NCBI GenBank assembly: GCA_031291175.1
Contig: JARLJO010000064.1
Location: 62,001 to 126,000 of the forward strand
Direction: 5' to 3'
DNA length: 64,000 bases
From: Gammaproteobacteria bacterium
Lineage (GTDB): Bacteria; Pseudomonadota; Gammaproteobacteria; DSM-16500
Shown: positions 1 to 10,883 of the stretch, piece after piece
Position numbering within the stretch: the first letter of the stretch is position 1
Layout: every line of letters begins with the position of its first letter
Made by a program: the position numbers and the translations under genes
The notes under the pieces: model-generated
Told to the model about the DNA's origin: nothing
The model's input: only the letters and a program-made list of their open reading frames with translations
Database searches by the model: none

Positions 1-1275
1 GAGTTACAACGGCTATTTCGCTGGTTTAAAGAAAAAAAAATCACTGTGTTGGTTACTGCTGAAAAAGGGCAAAATGCCATTTCACGTTACGGTCTCGAAG
101 AATACGTAGCAGACTGTGTTATTTTGCTAGACAATCGCATGGATGACCAAGTCTCGACAAGAAGGCTTCGCATTGCGAAATATCGCGGCTCTTCTCATGG
201 AGCAAATGAATATCCTTTTATTATTAATGAGGGAGGATTCACGGTTACTGCCATTACTTCTATCACGCTCAACTATAAGGCGTCAACAAAGCGTATTTCA
301 AGCGGATTAAAGCAACTCGACACCATGCTAGATGGCAAAGGATTTTATGAGGGCAGCAGCATACTTATTTCAGGGCCTGCAGGAATAGGAAAATCAAGCT
401 TTGCTGCTACATTTGCTTATAATAGCTGCAAGGAAGGCAAAAAGGCTTATTACTTCGCTTTCGAAGAATCCGTAGAACAGATAGTTCGCAATATGAAGTC
501 CATCGGAATTCACTTAGAGCCATTAATCAAAAAAGATTTATTACGATTTCATGCAATTAATCCTAACTCTGCTGGGCTAGAAGCTCACATGCATGATATT
601 CAAAAATTGGTTAATGAGTTCAATCCCAGTGTGGTTATCATTGATCCTGTCACTAATTTAAAAACCATTGGTAACATCAATCAAGTTCAAGATGTGTTAG
701 CGTTGCTAGTTTCATACTTTAAAAGCAAGAAAATAACAGTCATGTTTACAAGCTTAGTGACAGAACAAAAAGGGATTGAATATACTAAAACTAATGAAGG
801 GATATCATCGTCCATGGATGTATGGATATATTTACAATACATCAATAGCGATGGTGAACGTAATCGTGCAATCAGCATATTAAAATCACGCGGCATGGCA
901 CACTCAAATCAATTACGCGAAATCATTATATCCAAAAATGGCGTTCGCTTAGAAGAAGTTTATGTAGGCACAGAAAAAGTATTAACTGGATCCGCAAGAT
1001 TAATACAAGCCACCAAGCTTGAAATTGAAAACTCAGATAAAGAATCCGATATTAAGTACAAAGAACGTCAAATACAAATTAGACATAAAAAACTTGAGGC
1101 AGAGATTGCTGCATTACATGAGATGCTAGAAGGTGCCAAAGATGAAATAACCTCTCTCAATCAGCAAAAAGAAAGAACCTATAATTTAATTGCTGAAAGT
1201 CGCGCAAAAATATCAAAAATACGCATGGCAGATAGCACAAAACCTAAGAGCGAAAAAAACAAGTCGGGGAAATAA
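1..1275 (+). CDS. kaiC: KaiC-like RecA-family ATPase, 5' end outside window
   Basis: The frame is open from base 1, so this is the 3' part of a two-domain KaiC. It holds the end of the first domain and a full second (CII-like) domain. The second domain has a Walker A motif GPAGIGKS (residues 125-132 of the visible part), the paired glutamates in AFEES, and a Walker B strand VVIIDP. By manual alignment the two CII phosphorylation positions (Ser431/Thr432 in Synechococcus) are Ser-Ser here (residues 269-270). The C-terminal 80 or so residues are highly charged and look like a coiled coil, unlike the cyanobacterial A-loop tail. kaiB starts 3 bases after the stop, and a PAS histidine kinase and a receiver follow, so this is a Legionella-type kai operon. 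No kaiA is visible. In Legionella pneumophila the kai genes are linked to stress fitness rather than a proven clock. The same kind of role is inferred here. Confidence 0.9.
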   Translation, partial: ELQRLFRWFKEKKITVLVTAEKGQNAISRYGLEEYVADCVILLDNRMDDQVSTRRLRIAKYRGSSHGANEYPFIINEGGFTVTAITSITLNYKASTKRISSGLKQLDTMLDGKGFYEGSSILISGPAGIGKSSFAATFAYNSCKEGKKAYYFAFEESVEQIVRNMKSIGIHLEPLIKKDLLRFHAINPNSAGLEAHMHDIQKLVNEFNPSVVIIDPVTNLKTIGNINQVQDVLALLVSYFKSKKITVMFTSLVTEQKGIEYTKTNEGISSSMDVWIYLQYINSDGERNRAISILKSRGMAHSNQLREIIISKNGVRLEEVYVGTEKVLTGSARLIQATKLEIENSDKESDIKYKERQIQIRHKKLEAEIAALHEMLEGAKDEITSLNQQKERTYNLIAESRAKISKIRMADSTKPKSEKNKSGK

Positions 1276-1277
1276 CC

Positions 1278-1658
1278 ATGCTAGCAAAATTAAAAGCCAA
1301 AACAAAAAAGGCTAAATCACTCTTAAAAAATAAAGCTGTCCCTAAAAAAAAGACTAACAAAAAATCCCCACCAAAGTATGTATTACTCTTATATGTGGTA
1401 GGCCAAACACCAAACTGTGTCAGAGCATTTAATAATTTAAAGAAAATTTGTGAAGAAAACTTCCCTAATGATTATAGCATTGAAATAATTGATTTATTAA
1501 AGTTGCCACAATTAGCAAAAGAGGATCAAATTCTCGCTATACCAACGGTTATTAGAAAACTTCCCAAACCAATCCGAAAAACCATAGGCGATTTATCCAA
1601 CACAGAAGATGTCTTAATTGGATTGGATTTACGCTTAGGACGTTCATTTAAGAAATAA
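1278..1658 (+). CDS. kaiB: KaiB-like thioredoxin-fold protein
   Basis: The 126-aa product matches the KaiB fold: [15 protein letters not shown] for the first strand and helix, then a segment rich in [14 protein letters not shown], then [18 protein letters not shown]. KaiB normally docks on phosphorylated KaiC. It carries a Lys-rich N-terminal extension of about 33 residues ([15 protein letters not shown]) that ordinary KaiB of about 100 aa lacks. This extension could bind nucleic acid or membrane, which is a guess. A GGGGA ribosome site ends 7 bases before the ATG, which sits just after the kaiC stop, so the two genes are surely co-transcribed. The function is inferred from the family. Clock activity is doubtful without KaiA. 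Confidence 0.9.
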   Translation: MLAKLKAKTKKAKSLLKNKAVPKKKTNKKSPPKYVLLLYVVGQTPNCVRAFNNLKKICEENFPNDYSIEIIDLLKLPQLAKEDQILAIPTVIRKLPKPIRKTIGDLSNTEDVLIGLDLRLGRSFKK

Positions 1659-1674
1659 TAACATTGGAATGCAC

Positions 1675-3318
1675 ATGCCAAAAGCAACTAATGAACCCAA
1701 TTTGAGCACTGCGAAAATTGCAAAATTACAAAAGCGAATCACAGAGCTCGAAAAAACGTTAAGCATCATTCAAAGTGGTGGTGTTGATGCATTTGTTATC
1801 AATAATGAAGAAGGCGCTCCCTCTATCTTCACCTTAGAAGGAGCTGACCTTCCCTATCGACTTTTAGTAGAAAGCCTATCCGAAGGAGCTATTACCGTCT
1901 CTGATAATGGCAAAATATTTCATTGCAATAAGCAATTTTCAATCATGGTAAGTATTCCAACCGAAAATCTTATTGGTACATTGCTTTTCGACTACATTTC
2001 AAAAGAGCAACATGACTCTCTGAAAAATCTAATAACAAGAGGCAAAACAGAAAGCTGTAAAAGCGAATTCATCCTGGATAGAGCGGATGCTTCGATCAAG
2101 ACCGTTTTACTTTCTTGTCATCCACTGAGATTTGGTAATATTAATGGAATCTCAATCGTAGCAACGGATATTTCAGACGTTAAAATACTGCAACAGGAAA
2201 TGAACACTGTTAATTACCGATATCAAGCCTTAATGGAAAATGCAAGCTGTGGACTCTTAATTCACGATGCGGAAGGTAAAATATTTGAAGCTAACAAAGA
2301 AGTCGAAGCAATATTTAAAACTGATCGAAATACCATCTTACAAAAAAATATAAAACAATTTTTTGTGGATGAAGATTATGGAAAAATTGACAAACTACTC
2401 CGAAAAATTTCATCCGAGAAGAAAAATATCACGATTGTAGCGCATATTCGCCACAAGAGCGGAGACCTGAGAAACATTGAATTTTCTTCCGTGCATATTG
2501 ATCTTAAGCACAAAAAACTCTATTTAACTATTATAAATGACACCACAGAACGTGATCGACTAAGAGAGCAATCCCTGCTGAATGATAAATTAGCTATCAT
2601 TGGGACGTTAGCTGCCGGAGTCATTCATGAAATTAACAACCCTGTCACTTGGGTTTTAGCCAACTTAACTTATCTAAAGAAAAAAATACATGCCTTACTA
2701 TCTACTGATAACAAAGATATACAAATAATTAAACAGTTTGATGATATTTTTCAAGAGACGATAGACGGCACTGAAAAAATCAAAGAAATTGTCAAAGATT
2801 TAAAAGGTTTTGCTCGTATAGATGAATCTTACCTTAAAGAATGTAGCGATATAAATGAAATATTAAACTCCGCTATTAATATGACAAAACCCCAACTGAA
2901 TAAAATTGCTCATTTAGAAAAAGAATTCAGTGATAACATCCCACCGATATTAATCAACCACAGCAAGCTACATCAAATTTTTCTCAATTTAATTATCAAC
3001 GCAATACAATCCTTTTCTGAAAGCAGTCCAAATAACTTAATTAAAATATCAACAAAAATTGAAAATAATCGTGTACGAATTGACATTCGTGACACCGGAA
3101 AAGGCATGCCCGATGAAATCATGGTAAGAATATTTGATCCGTTTTTTACAACCAAACCTGTTGGTGTCGGTACAGGACTGGGTTTATCTATTTGTTATGA
3201 TCTCATCAACCAAGAAGGTGGGGAAATAGAAGTAGAAAGTACACCAGGAAAAGGCACTCTTTTTTCAGTTTATTTTCCTCTAAGTGCCCCAACAAAATCA
3301 AAGCATGATAATGGTTAA
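1675..3318 (+). CDS. PAS-domain sensor histidine kinase of the kai operon
   Basis: The product is a soluble kinase of about 547 aa with no membrane segment. The order is an N-terminal coiled coil ([16 protein letters not shown]), PAS 1 (about residues 55-165), PAS 2 (about 180-300), a dimerisation/phosphoacceptor helix with GVIHEINNP (His318), then a HATPase domain. The ATPase has an N box ([11 protein letters not shown]), G1 DTGKGMP, an F box FDPFFTTK and G2 GTGLGLSI, so it looks fully active. It starts 16 bases after kaiB and the receiver gene at 3343 follows closely, so that receiver is the likely partner. In-frame ATGs lie at 1669 and 1675. The second has a weak GGA 6 bases upstream and is preferred. 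The signal sensed is unknown. A role downstream of KaiC/KaiB is inferred from operon position only. Confidence 0.88.
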   Translation: MPKATNEPNLSTAKIAKLQKRITELEKTLSIIQSGGVDAFVINNEEGAPSIFTLEGADLPYRLLVESLSEGAITVSDNGKIFHCNKQFSIMVSIPTENLIGTLLFDYISKEQHDSLKNLITRGKTESCKSEFILDRADASIKTVLLSCHPLRFGNINGISIVATDISDVKILQQEMNTVNYRYQALMENASCGLLIHDAEGKIFEANKEVEAIFKTDRNTILQKNIKQFFVDEDYGKIDKLLRKISSEKKNITIVAHIRHKSGDLRNIEFSSVHIDLKHKKLYLTIINDTTERDRLREQSLLNDKLAIIGTLAAGVIHEINNPVTWVLANLTYLKKKIHALLSTDNKDIQIIKQFDDIFQETIDGTEKIKEIVKDLKGFARIDESYLKECSDINEILNSAINMTKPQLNKIAHLEKEFSDNIPPILINHSKLHQIFLNLIINAIQSFSESSPNNLIKISTKIENNRVRIDIRDTGKGMPDEIMVRIFDPFFTTKPVGVGTGLGLSICYDLINQEGGEIEVESTPGKGTLFSVYFPLSAPTKSKHDNG

Positions 3319-3342
3319 CATTGTTAAGAAAAGGTCCTACCC

Positions 3343-3726
3343 ATGAATATAAAGCGAAAAAACATATTAATCATAGATGATGAATTATTCATACTAAAAA
3401 GTTTATCTCGAATATTGGAAGACGATTATGATGTCACTACAGCACTAGGTGGTAAAATAGCCTTGGAGCTACTAAAACAAAATAACCAATATGATTTGAT
3501 CATCAGTGATATCAGCATGCCAGATACGAACGGCGTTGAGATGTACAAGATTATTTCTAAAGAATACCCAGGATTAGAGGAAAAAATTATTTTCATGACC
3601 GGATTCGCCTACACCGATGATATAGTGAATTTTTTAGCTGAGATTAAAAACCCTTTTTTGGCAAAACCATTTGAAGTCGACAGCCTAAATACAACCATTA
3701 AAAATTTCTTGATCGACAAAAAATGA
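3343..3726 (+). CDS. Receiver-only response regulator
   Basis: The 127-aa protein is a single CheY-like receiver domain with no output domain. The acidic pair D12/D13 (LIIDDE), the phosphoacceptor D56 (IISDISMP), the Thr in FMTG and the Lys in AKPFE are all present, so phosphotransfer should work. AAGG lies 8 bases upstream of the ATG. It follows the PAS kinase by 24 bases in the same direction, which makes a kinase-receiver pair likely. As it lacks a DNA-binding domain, it must pass the signal to a protein partner or a phosphorelay. A close paralogue lies just downstream on the other strand (3812-4225). Confidence 0.88.
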   Translation: MNIKRKNILIIDDELFILKSLSRILEDDYDVTTALGGKIALELLKQNNQYDLIISDISMPDTNGVEMYKIISKEYPGLEEKIIFMTGFAYTDDIVNFLAEIKNPFLAKPFEVDSLNTTIKNFLIDKK

Positions 3727-3811
3727 AATAAACCAATAACAGTAACATTTGGTATTTCATCAGTACACAGTGATAATTGGTGTAAAAATAAAATAGAGGA
3801 AAATCTATGTA

Positions 3812-4225
3812 TTATTTAGGATGTGCTTCGAGGAAATCTTGAATAGCTTTACGTAACTCATCGTATTCAAATGGTTTTAACAGTCGGCTTCCCGTAAAAA
3901 ACTCATCTAAATAAGAACCTAACGGGCCGCCTGTCATAAAAATAATACGCTTTTCTAGCCCTGGGTATTTTTTGAGGATGTAAAGATAAAAATTTGCGCC
4001 GTTCACATCTGGCATACTAATATCACAAATAATTAAATCAAATTTCTTATCACCTTTATTAATGATATCAATTGCCGCCTGCCCCCCATTGGCAATTGTA
4101 ATGTCGTAAAGATCCTCCAACATGCGCTGCATACTGAGCAAAAGCATTAACTCATCATCAATGATCAAGATTTTTTTCTTTTCCGTTTGCTTTTCCACCC
4201 GTTTATCCTCGCATATTGGATTCAA
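3812..4225 (-). CDS. Second receiver-only response regulator, convergent paralogue
   Basis: The product is a receiver domain of up to 137 aa with D23/D24 (LIIDDE), phosphoacceptor D68 (IICDISMP), Thr in FMTG and Lys in LKPFE. It shares much of its sequence with the receiver at 3343-3726 (for example KKYPGLE, RIIFMTG and DISMP), so the two look like an inverted duplication. The longest frame opens with TTG at 4225. AGGAG lies about 14 bases upstream, further than usual, so the exact start is uncertain. It has its own upstream region and is probably transcribed apart from the kai operon. No output domain is present. Confidence 0.82.
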   Translation of the reverse strand: MNPICEDKRVEKQTEKKKILIIDDELMLLLSMQRMLEDLYDITIANGGQAAIDIINKGDKKFDLIICDISMPDVNGANFYLYILKKYPGLEKRIIFMTGGPLGSYLDEFFTGSRLLKPFEYDELRKAIQDFLEAHPK

Positions 4226-4544
4226 AGAAAAAGAGAAAATCTCCTACCTCATTCAACCAACCTCAATAACATTTTCAGATTCTATATCTTTTTAGTATAG
4301 CAAATATACCTAACTATAGGGGTTACCATTCAATTTTGGATAATTTTTTAGAAGTGAGCTTCTGTTAACCCTGTTATTCACTAACCTTTTCATTACATTA
4401 CCCTTTTTTAGTTTAATGTCAAATTATGATATGATAAATAAGATGCAACAATAAAACCTGTATATGTCTTATCGTCATAATCTCTCTGAAGACAGGTATG
4501 TTGTTTTAGCGAAATAACAACAATAGAGCATCCACTCCGTGGAG
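4226..4544. other. Gene-free spacer between divergent genes
   Basis: These 319 bases separate the minus-strand receiver gene from the plus-strand YyaL-DsbD gene, so they should hold both promoters. TATGAT occurs at 4425-4430 and again at 4430-4435 as possible -10 elements for the plus strand, but no good -35 element pairs with them. Nothing else clear is seen. Confidence 0.4.
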
Positions 4545-7500
4545 ATGACCTTGCGCAATATTGCATTAATTTTTGTGTGGTGCTTGATAACATTCACTGT
4601 CAATTACTCCTACGCGAGCACTGACAACTTACCTCTATTAAACAAAATTGAATGGCAAAAATACTCTGAAGCTGTCTTTACTCAAGCCCAAACCAACAAA
4701 CATTTAATTTTGATTTATGGCAAATCCAAAACATGCCATTGGTGCCAGGAAATGGATAAAAATACCTGGCAATCTGCTGCTATCATTAAAAGAATTCAAA
4801 CTGATTATATCCCGATAATAGTTGATGTCGACTCCGAATTCGACCTTGTCACAAAATATAGGATGACATCGCTACCCACTACTTTAGTCGTTGATTCAGA
4901 CAACCACACTATTAAAATATTCTCTGGTTATTTCCCTCCTGATTTTATGGAAAAGCATTTAAAAGAAATTACCGATGACTATTCGCACAGCAATAACATT
5001 CGCTCAGCTATTACTAAAGAGGACTTACCGCCAAAAAATTCTTTAATACCTACTGATTTGCGGGATAATTTAGAAAAAAAGCAAATAGCTATTTTTAAAA
5101 AAATACCTAATAGCCATCTTCAAAATCCCTCCTATCCTGGCAATAACGAAATTGATTTAAACTCTATTGGATACGCTCTAACTTTTGCACCTCATGATGA
5201 AAAACTCATTCATGCATGGGTAAACTCAACATTAAGTGACTATCTTGTATTAAATGACCCCGTTTGGGGTGGTATTTACACACATCTACCCAATGGCAGT
5301 ATCGATTATGCTAAAAAAACGCTCTTGCAAGGAATCAACCTGCACGTACTATCACAAGTGAATATTTACTGGCCCAATTCATCCTACATTGTCATCGCTA
5401 AAAAAATAATAGATGATATAAATAGTTTTTTAACCTCTCCTGATGGCACTTTTTTTGCTGGGCAGAACGCCTACTCACTCATTCAAAAAGAAAACGACCA
5501 ATACTATCAACTAGATGATTCTCATCGTCGACATATCGGCATACCTAAAATAGATATCCACATTTATGCAGATGTTAATGGATGGATGATTCAGGGATTA
5601 ACTGATTTTTACATGGCGACCGGAGATAGCAGCGCTTTAGATAAAGCGATCAAAGCAAATGACTGGATCGTCGCTCATTTAAGCATCATGGATGGGGGAT
5701 TTCGTCATGAAAAATCGATTAACGATGCCATTTATTTGAATGATACGTTAGCCATGGGAAATGCATTGCTGACACTCTATAAAGCGACAATGAATCCAGA
5801 TTATTTGAATCGTGCAACAGACGCCGCTAAATTTATTAACTTGTATTTGCAAAATGCCGATGGAAAATTTGGATATATTTCTTATCTTGATTCAAAAAAA
5901 TCCCCAGACGCACCCCTGGAATTAAAAGCAGCAGAAAATGCAGAAGTCATTCGCTTTACTTCATTATTGCATAGCTACACAGGTGATAAGTTTTTACAAG
6001 ACATGTCATTAAGCAGCTTCAAATACTTAATGCAAGCGGACGTTCTCGAAAAAAGCACACCAGCTACAATTTTATTGGCTGAAAGCAGAATCGCAAATCC
6101 TCCCATTCACATTGTGATTATTGGAGCTAAAAATGACACCGTAGCAAAAAATCTATATCAAACCGCACTTTCTAGTACTGCTTTCTTTTCTCGAATTGAC
6201 TGGTGGGATAGAAAAGGCAATCCCTTACTGAATTCAGATGCTGAGTATCCCGTTATGGATAAATCGGCAGCTTATATTTGTTATGCTTTTCATTGTTCAT
6301 TTCCAATCTATAAAACCACTGACTTATCAGGGATGATACACGATCTGATATTACCTATTGCATCTACAAAAAGTAGCCTTGATTCTAATGTTACAACAAA
6401 AATTTCGCCCCTTAATCTAACAGATAATAGCAGCCATAATGCCGAACAATTACTAGCAAAAAAAAATGTGTTTCTGATGATAATTGGATTTTTACTTTTT
6501 GGATTGCTACTTTCATTCACTCCTTGCTTGCTGCCATTAATACCTATCATGGCAAGCATTATAGTTGGACGTACTATCGGGGTTAAAAAAGAGAAGACGT
6601 TTTTATTATGTCTAGCTTATGTTATATCCATGTCACTTACCTATTCTCTATTAGGTGTCCTTGCTGGCGAGTTTGGATTATATCTTCAAGCCTATATGCA
6701 AGAAACATGGGTGCTGATTTTATTCAGTCTACTCTTTTTATTGCTTGGGCTCTCTATGTTAGATGCATATGAATTGAAATTACCCTCCGCTTTCCTCCAT
6801 AAAATCAGCGCGTGGAGTAATTCACAAAAAGGCGGCAATTATCCCGGCGTTATTATAATGGGCGCGCTATCTACTTTGATCGTCTCGCCATGTGTTAGCG
6901 CGCCACTGGCTGGCGCTCTAAGCTTCATTACTAAAACTGGAGATTATACGCTAGGCGCAGTTGGACTTTTTTTCATGGGCTTTGGAATGGGTTTACCATT
7001 ACTGATTCTCAGCTTATTCAGTAAAAATATTTTACCCAGAGTTTCACGCTGGAATAAAAATATCAAAACTGCTTTTGGCATTGTGTCATTGGGTTTATCG
7101 ATTTGGATAATCAGCCGCGCAATTTCGGATGCTCTCAGCATGGCGCTCTGGTCAGCCTGGCTTATTTTTACCGCGATTAATATGGGAATTTTTAAACGAA
7201 AAACAAAAAAATTATTTGATAAATTCTGGAAGACACTAGCCATTATGGTATTTCTTTATGGAAGTGCATTATTATTCAATTCAGTACTGATCAATTCCGA
7301 CTTTTATAATAAATTTTTGATAAGTCAGAAACTTTCATCACCCACTCTAACGGATGTCACATTTAAAACCATCAAAAATCAACCTGAACTAGAACAGGCA
7401 TTGAATATAGCAAAAGAAAAACATCTGCCTGTGCTCTTGGATTTTTCTGCGAAATGGTGCATCTCCTGCATTAACATGGAGCGCCATACGCTGACCTCAC

Positions 7501-7721
7501 CTGATGTGATGCTGTTTTTAAATAAATTCGTCTTATTACGTGTTGATCTTACGAATCTCGATAACGAAAGCTTAAGCTTAGCACGTGAGTTTAAGATTTC
7601 TGCGCCACCTATCATGGTGTTTTTTAATCAAGACGGAAAGCTTATTGAATTGCGAGCATCGGGGGAGTTGGATGTGCCTGCATTCACTCAGATTTTAAAA
7701 CAAGCTTTATCATCTGAATAA
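4545..7721 (+). CDS. YyaL/DUF255-like protein fused to DsbD membrane and thioredoxin domains
   Basis: The product is about 1058 aa. After a signal peptide (ALIFVWCLITFTVNYSYA) comes a thioredoxin-like domain with CHWC near residue 65, as in the DUF255/YyaL (SSP411) family. A helical (alpha/alpha)6-like region of about 500 residues follows (for example GWMIQGLTDFYMATGD). From about residue 640 the protein is DsbD: eight or so membrane helices with FTPCLLPL and SPCVSAPL, which hold the two transmembrane cysteines, then a thioredoxin-fold gamma domain with WCISC near 972. E. coli DsbD has an immunoglobulin-like alpha domain at the N terminus instead. The likely role is carrying electrons from cytoplasmic thioredoxin to the periplasm. 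The attached YyaL part could be the acceptor, which is inference. GTG 4539, ATG 4545 and TTG 4551 are all in frame. GGAG at 4541-4544 sits best for TTG 4551. Confidence 0.85.
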   Translation: MTLRNIALIFVWCLITFTVNYSYASTDNLPLLNKIEWQKYSEAVFTQAQTNKHLILIYGKSKTCHWCQEMDKNTWQSAAIIKRIQTDYIPIIVDVDSEFDLVTKYRMTSLPTTLVVDSDNHTIKIFSGYFPPDFMEKHLKEITDDYSHSNNIRSAITKEDLPPKNSLIPTDLRDNLEKKQIAIFKKIPNSHLQNPSYPGNNEIDLNSIGYALTFAPHDEKLIHAWVNSTLSDYLVLNDPVWGGIYTHLPNGSIDYAKKTLLQGINLHVLSQVNIYWPNSSYIVIAKKIIDDINSFLTSPDGTFFAGQNAYSLIQKENDQYYQLDDSHRRHIGIPKIDIHIYADVNGWMIQGLTDFYMATGDSSALDKAIKANDWIVAHLSIMDGGFRHEKSINDAIYLNDTLAMGNALLTLYKATMNPDYLNRATDAAKFINLYLQNADGKFGYISYLDSKKSPDAPLELKAAENAEVIRFTSLLHSYTGDKFLQDMSLSSFKYLMQADVLEKSTPATILLAESRIANPPIHIVIIGAKNDTVAKNLYQTALSSTAFFSRIDWWDRKGNPLLNSDAEYPVMDKSAAYICYAFHCSFPIYKTTDLSGMIHDLILPIASTKSSLDSNVTTKISPLNLTDNSSHNAEQLLAKKNVFLMIIGFLLFGLLLSFTPCLLPLIPIMASIIVGRTIGVKKEKTFLLCLAYVISMSLTYSLLGVLAGEFGLYLQAYMQETWVLILFSLLFLLLGLSMLDAYELKLPSAFLHKISAWSNSQKGGNYPGVIIMGALSTLIVSPCVSAPLAGALSFITKTGDYTLGAVGLFFMGFGMGLPLLILSLFSKNILPRVSRWNKNIKTAFGIVSLGLSIWIISRAISDALSMALWSAWLIFTAINMGIFKRKTKKLFDKFWKTLAIMVFLYGSALLFNSVLINSDFYNKFLISQKLSSPTLTDVTFKTIKNQPELEQALNIAKEKHLPVLLDFSAKWCISCINMERHTLTSPDVMLFLNKFVLLRVDLTNLDNESLSLAREFKISAPPIMVFFNQDGKLIELRASGELDVPAFTQILKQALSSE

Positions 7722-7727
7722 ATCCAG

Positions 7728-7764
7728 CGTCGTCTTACCGCAATTTGTCTACGCTAAGACGACG
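7728..7764. terminator. Hairpin between convergent genes
   Basis: A perfect 10-bp inverted repeat (CGTCGTCTTA at 7728-7737, TAAGACGACG at 7755-7764) lies between the stop at 7721 and the convergent stop at 7779. It could end transcription from both sides. There is no strong T run on either side. Confidence 0.55.
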
Positions 7765-7778
7765 TTTGGAATGTGAGA

Positions 7779-8249
7779 CTATCTTCTAAAGCACATATTA
7801 ACCGCTACATCTGAAGCTTTGAAAAAGTTCTTGGTAAACTCAGCCGCTTGATATGGGTCATAGATTTTGCAGCTAAAAATATCGATATAAGCAGTGTTGG
7901 TCAAATTAGCAAAATGACCTGAGATCAAAGAGGTCTCAATCAATTGCACCATGGAGTAACCCGCTACTTTTTCGTCTTCGCCAAAATGCACAACGACAGT
8001 ATCCTGGAAGCGCTTCATTTCGATCAAATCACATAATTGAATGACGTATTCTTTGATTGCATCAGCTGAACGAATTAACTGTGGATCACAGTGTTTCGTG
8101 TCTAAACTTGCAAGCAAGCCCCAACATTGCGCAGCATTAAAATATTCTTTAATCTCATCATAAGTCTTAATATTGATATTAGTATTATCTTGAAAATCAT
8201 GATGTGGGTTAACTACGCTGTTTTGTCGCAATGTATTGGTTTTGTCCAT
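7779..8249 (-). CDS. S-adenosylmethionine decarboxylase (SpeD)-like protein
   Basis: The 156-aa product resembles prokaryotic AdoMet decarboxylase, a pyruvoyl enzyme that cleaves itself before a Ser. The region IETSLISGHFAN followed by AYIDIFSCK matches the family pattern of Glu-Ser, a catalytic His and a later Cys. In this numbering these would be E105, S107, H112 and C127. The usual ESHISIHTWPE motif is replaced, so this is a divergent subfamily. Some divergent SpeD homologues are known to use arginine or ornithine instead of AdoMet, so the substrate should be left open. ATG 8249 is chosen because AAGG lies 8-9 bases upstream; an in-frame ATG 9 bases earlier (8258) overlaps that site. No speE or other polyamine gene is nearby. 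Confidence 0.65.
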   Translation of the reverse strand: MDKTNTLRQNSVVNPHHDFQDNTNINIKTYDEIKEYFNAAQCWGLLASLDTKHCDPQLIRSADAIKEYVIQLCDLIEMKRFQDTVVVHFGEDEKVAGYSMVQLIETSLISGHFANLTNTAYIDIFSCKIYDPYQAAEFTKNFFKASDVAVNMCFRR

Positions 8250-8575
8250 CAACGTCATCCTTAAATAAAGTTAAGTTAAATAAATAAAAGAAAAAGACCT
8301 TATCAGAAAATATTCTGGAATGCACGAATGAATTTAATTACTTATGTCTAAAAATTACCGGATGTCACAGAATTGAATTTTTATTCATCTGAATTAGTAA
8401 ATATTTTTTACAAGGGGGAAAAATTGCGTTTAAAACTCCAATGACAAGATAGCGCATTGGTTTTAAAAGGATAGCTTACATTTTTCTCAAAAAAAGCAAA
8501 CTTTGAGCAGAAAAGTTGGGCTAAGCATTTTTGCCAAGCCCAATCTCAATCTAACAAAGACGATAGATAGATGCG
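8250..8575. other. Gene-free spacer upstream of the SpeD-like gene
   Basis: These 326 AT-rich bases lie between the serS stop and the start of the SpeD-like gene, both on the minus strand. Apart from a hairpin next to serS (8516-8543), no gene or repeat is seen. The promoter of the SpeD-like gene should lie here, but no convincing -35/-10 pair stands out. Confidence 0.4.
8516..8543 (-). terminator. Likely serS terminator
   Basis: TTGGGCT (8516-8522) and AGCCCAA (8537-8543) form a perfect 7-bp stem, with a further GCA/TGC pairing inside. Read on the minus strand it follows serS by about 30 bases and is trailed by CTTTTCT, a modest T run. Confidence 0.5.
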
Positions 8576-9862
<1,287 letters not shown>

Positions 9863-9956
9863 TTATAAGTTGGAAGGGAATCTTGTACGCCTCAGAAGAG
9901 GCAGAGAACTAGCATGAGGATGAATAGCAAAACCAGTCTACACATCAATCCTCACC

Positions 9957-9976
9957 CTCCCCCGCACTCGGGGGAG
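9957..9976. terminator. GC-rich hairpin after sucD
   Basis: CTCCCCCG (9957-9964) and CGGGGGAG (9969-9976) form a perfect 8-bp stem with a 4-base loop, 19 bases past the sucD stop. There is no T run on the minus strand. It may be a factor-dependent terminator, an mRNA-end stabiliser or a copy of a small palindromic repeat. Confidence 0.5.
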
Positions 9977-9995
9977 GAGAGCACTTCTATAGATC

Positions 9996-10883
9996 TTAGC
10001 TTGATGAAACGGTTTGTAATACTTTCGCAGCCATCATGCCCATATCAGCAGGTGAGCGAACAGTGTGAACGCCCGCCGCTTCTAACACAGCAAACTTTTC
10101 AGCAGCCGTACCTTTACCACCAGCAATAATAGCGCCAGCATGGCCCATACGTTTACCTTCAGGTGCGGTCACGCCAGCAATGTAGGAAACAACCGGTTTA
10201 GTCACATGCTTTTTAATGTACTCAGCCGCTTCATCTTCACCGGTTCCGCCGATTTCGCCAACCATGATGATGAGTTCTGTTTGAGGATCTTTTTCAAACA
10301 TAGCCAATACGTCAATAAAGTTTGTACCTGGAATTGGATCGCCACCAATACCGACACAAGTACTTTGACCCAAGCCCAAATCCGTTGTTTGCTTAACAGC
10401 TTCATACGTCAATGTACCAGAACGTGAAACAATACCCACTTTGCCTGGCATATGAATATGGCCTGGCATGATACCGATTTTGCATTCGCCTGGGGTGATA
10501 ACGCCTGGGCAGTTAGGTCCAATGAGACGTACGCCTGGATGTTGGCTCAAGTAATCTTTAACAATCAACATATCTAATGTTGGAATGCCTTCAGTGATAC
10601 AAACAATCAATTTAATGCCAGCATCAACCGCTTCAATAATAGAATCTTTGCAGTATGGAGCAGGAACATAAATAACAGATGCGTCCGCTTTGGTCGCTTC
10701 AAAAGCTTCTCTAACGGTGTTAAAAACAGGTAAACCTAAGTGCGTTTGACCGCCTTTTTCAGGTGTCACGCCACCAACCATTTTTGTGCCGTATGCAATC
10801 GCCTGTTCAGAATGCGATGTGCCTTGTTTGCCGGTAAAACCCTGGCAGATAACTTTGGTATTCTTATTAATTAATATACTCAT
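9996..10883 (-). CDS. sucD: Succinyl-CoA synthetase alpha subunit
   Basis: The 295-aa subunit binds CoA and carries the phosphohistidine used to make ATP or GTP from succinyl-CoA in the TCA cycle. The Rossmann start [14 protein letters not shown], the CoA-binding region and the phosphohistidine loop GHAGAIIAG are all seen. The length is normal. Its ATG overlaps the sucC stop by one base (TAATG), so it is translationally coupled to sucC as the last gene of the sdh-suc run. Confidence 0.97.
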   Translation of the reverse strand: MSILINKNTKVICQGFTGKQGTSHSEQAIAYGTKMVGGVTPEKGGQTHLGLPVFNTVREAFEATKADASVIYVPAPYCKDSIIEAVDAGIKLIVCITEGIPTLDMLIVKDYLSQHPGVRLIGPNCPGVITPGECKIGIMPGHIHMPGKVGIVSRSGTLTYEAVKQTTDLGLGQSTCVGIGGDPIPGTNFIDVLAMFEKDPQTELIIMVGEIGGTGEDEAAEYIKKHVTKPVVSYIAGVTAPEGKRMGHAGAIIAGGKGTAAEKFAVLEAAGVHTVRSPADMGMMAAKVLQTVSSS

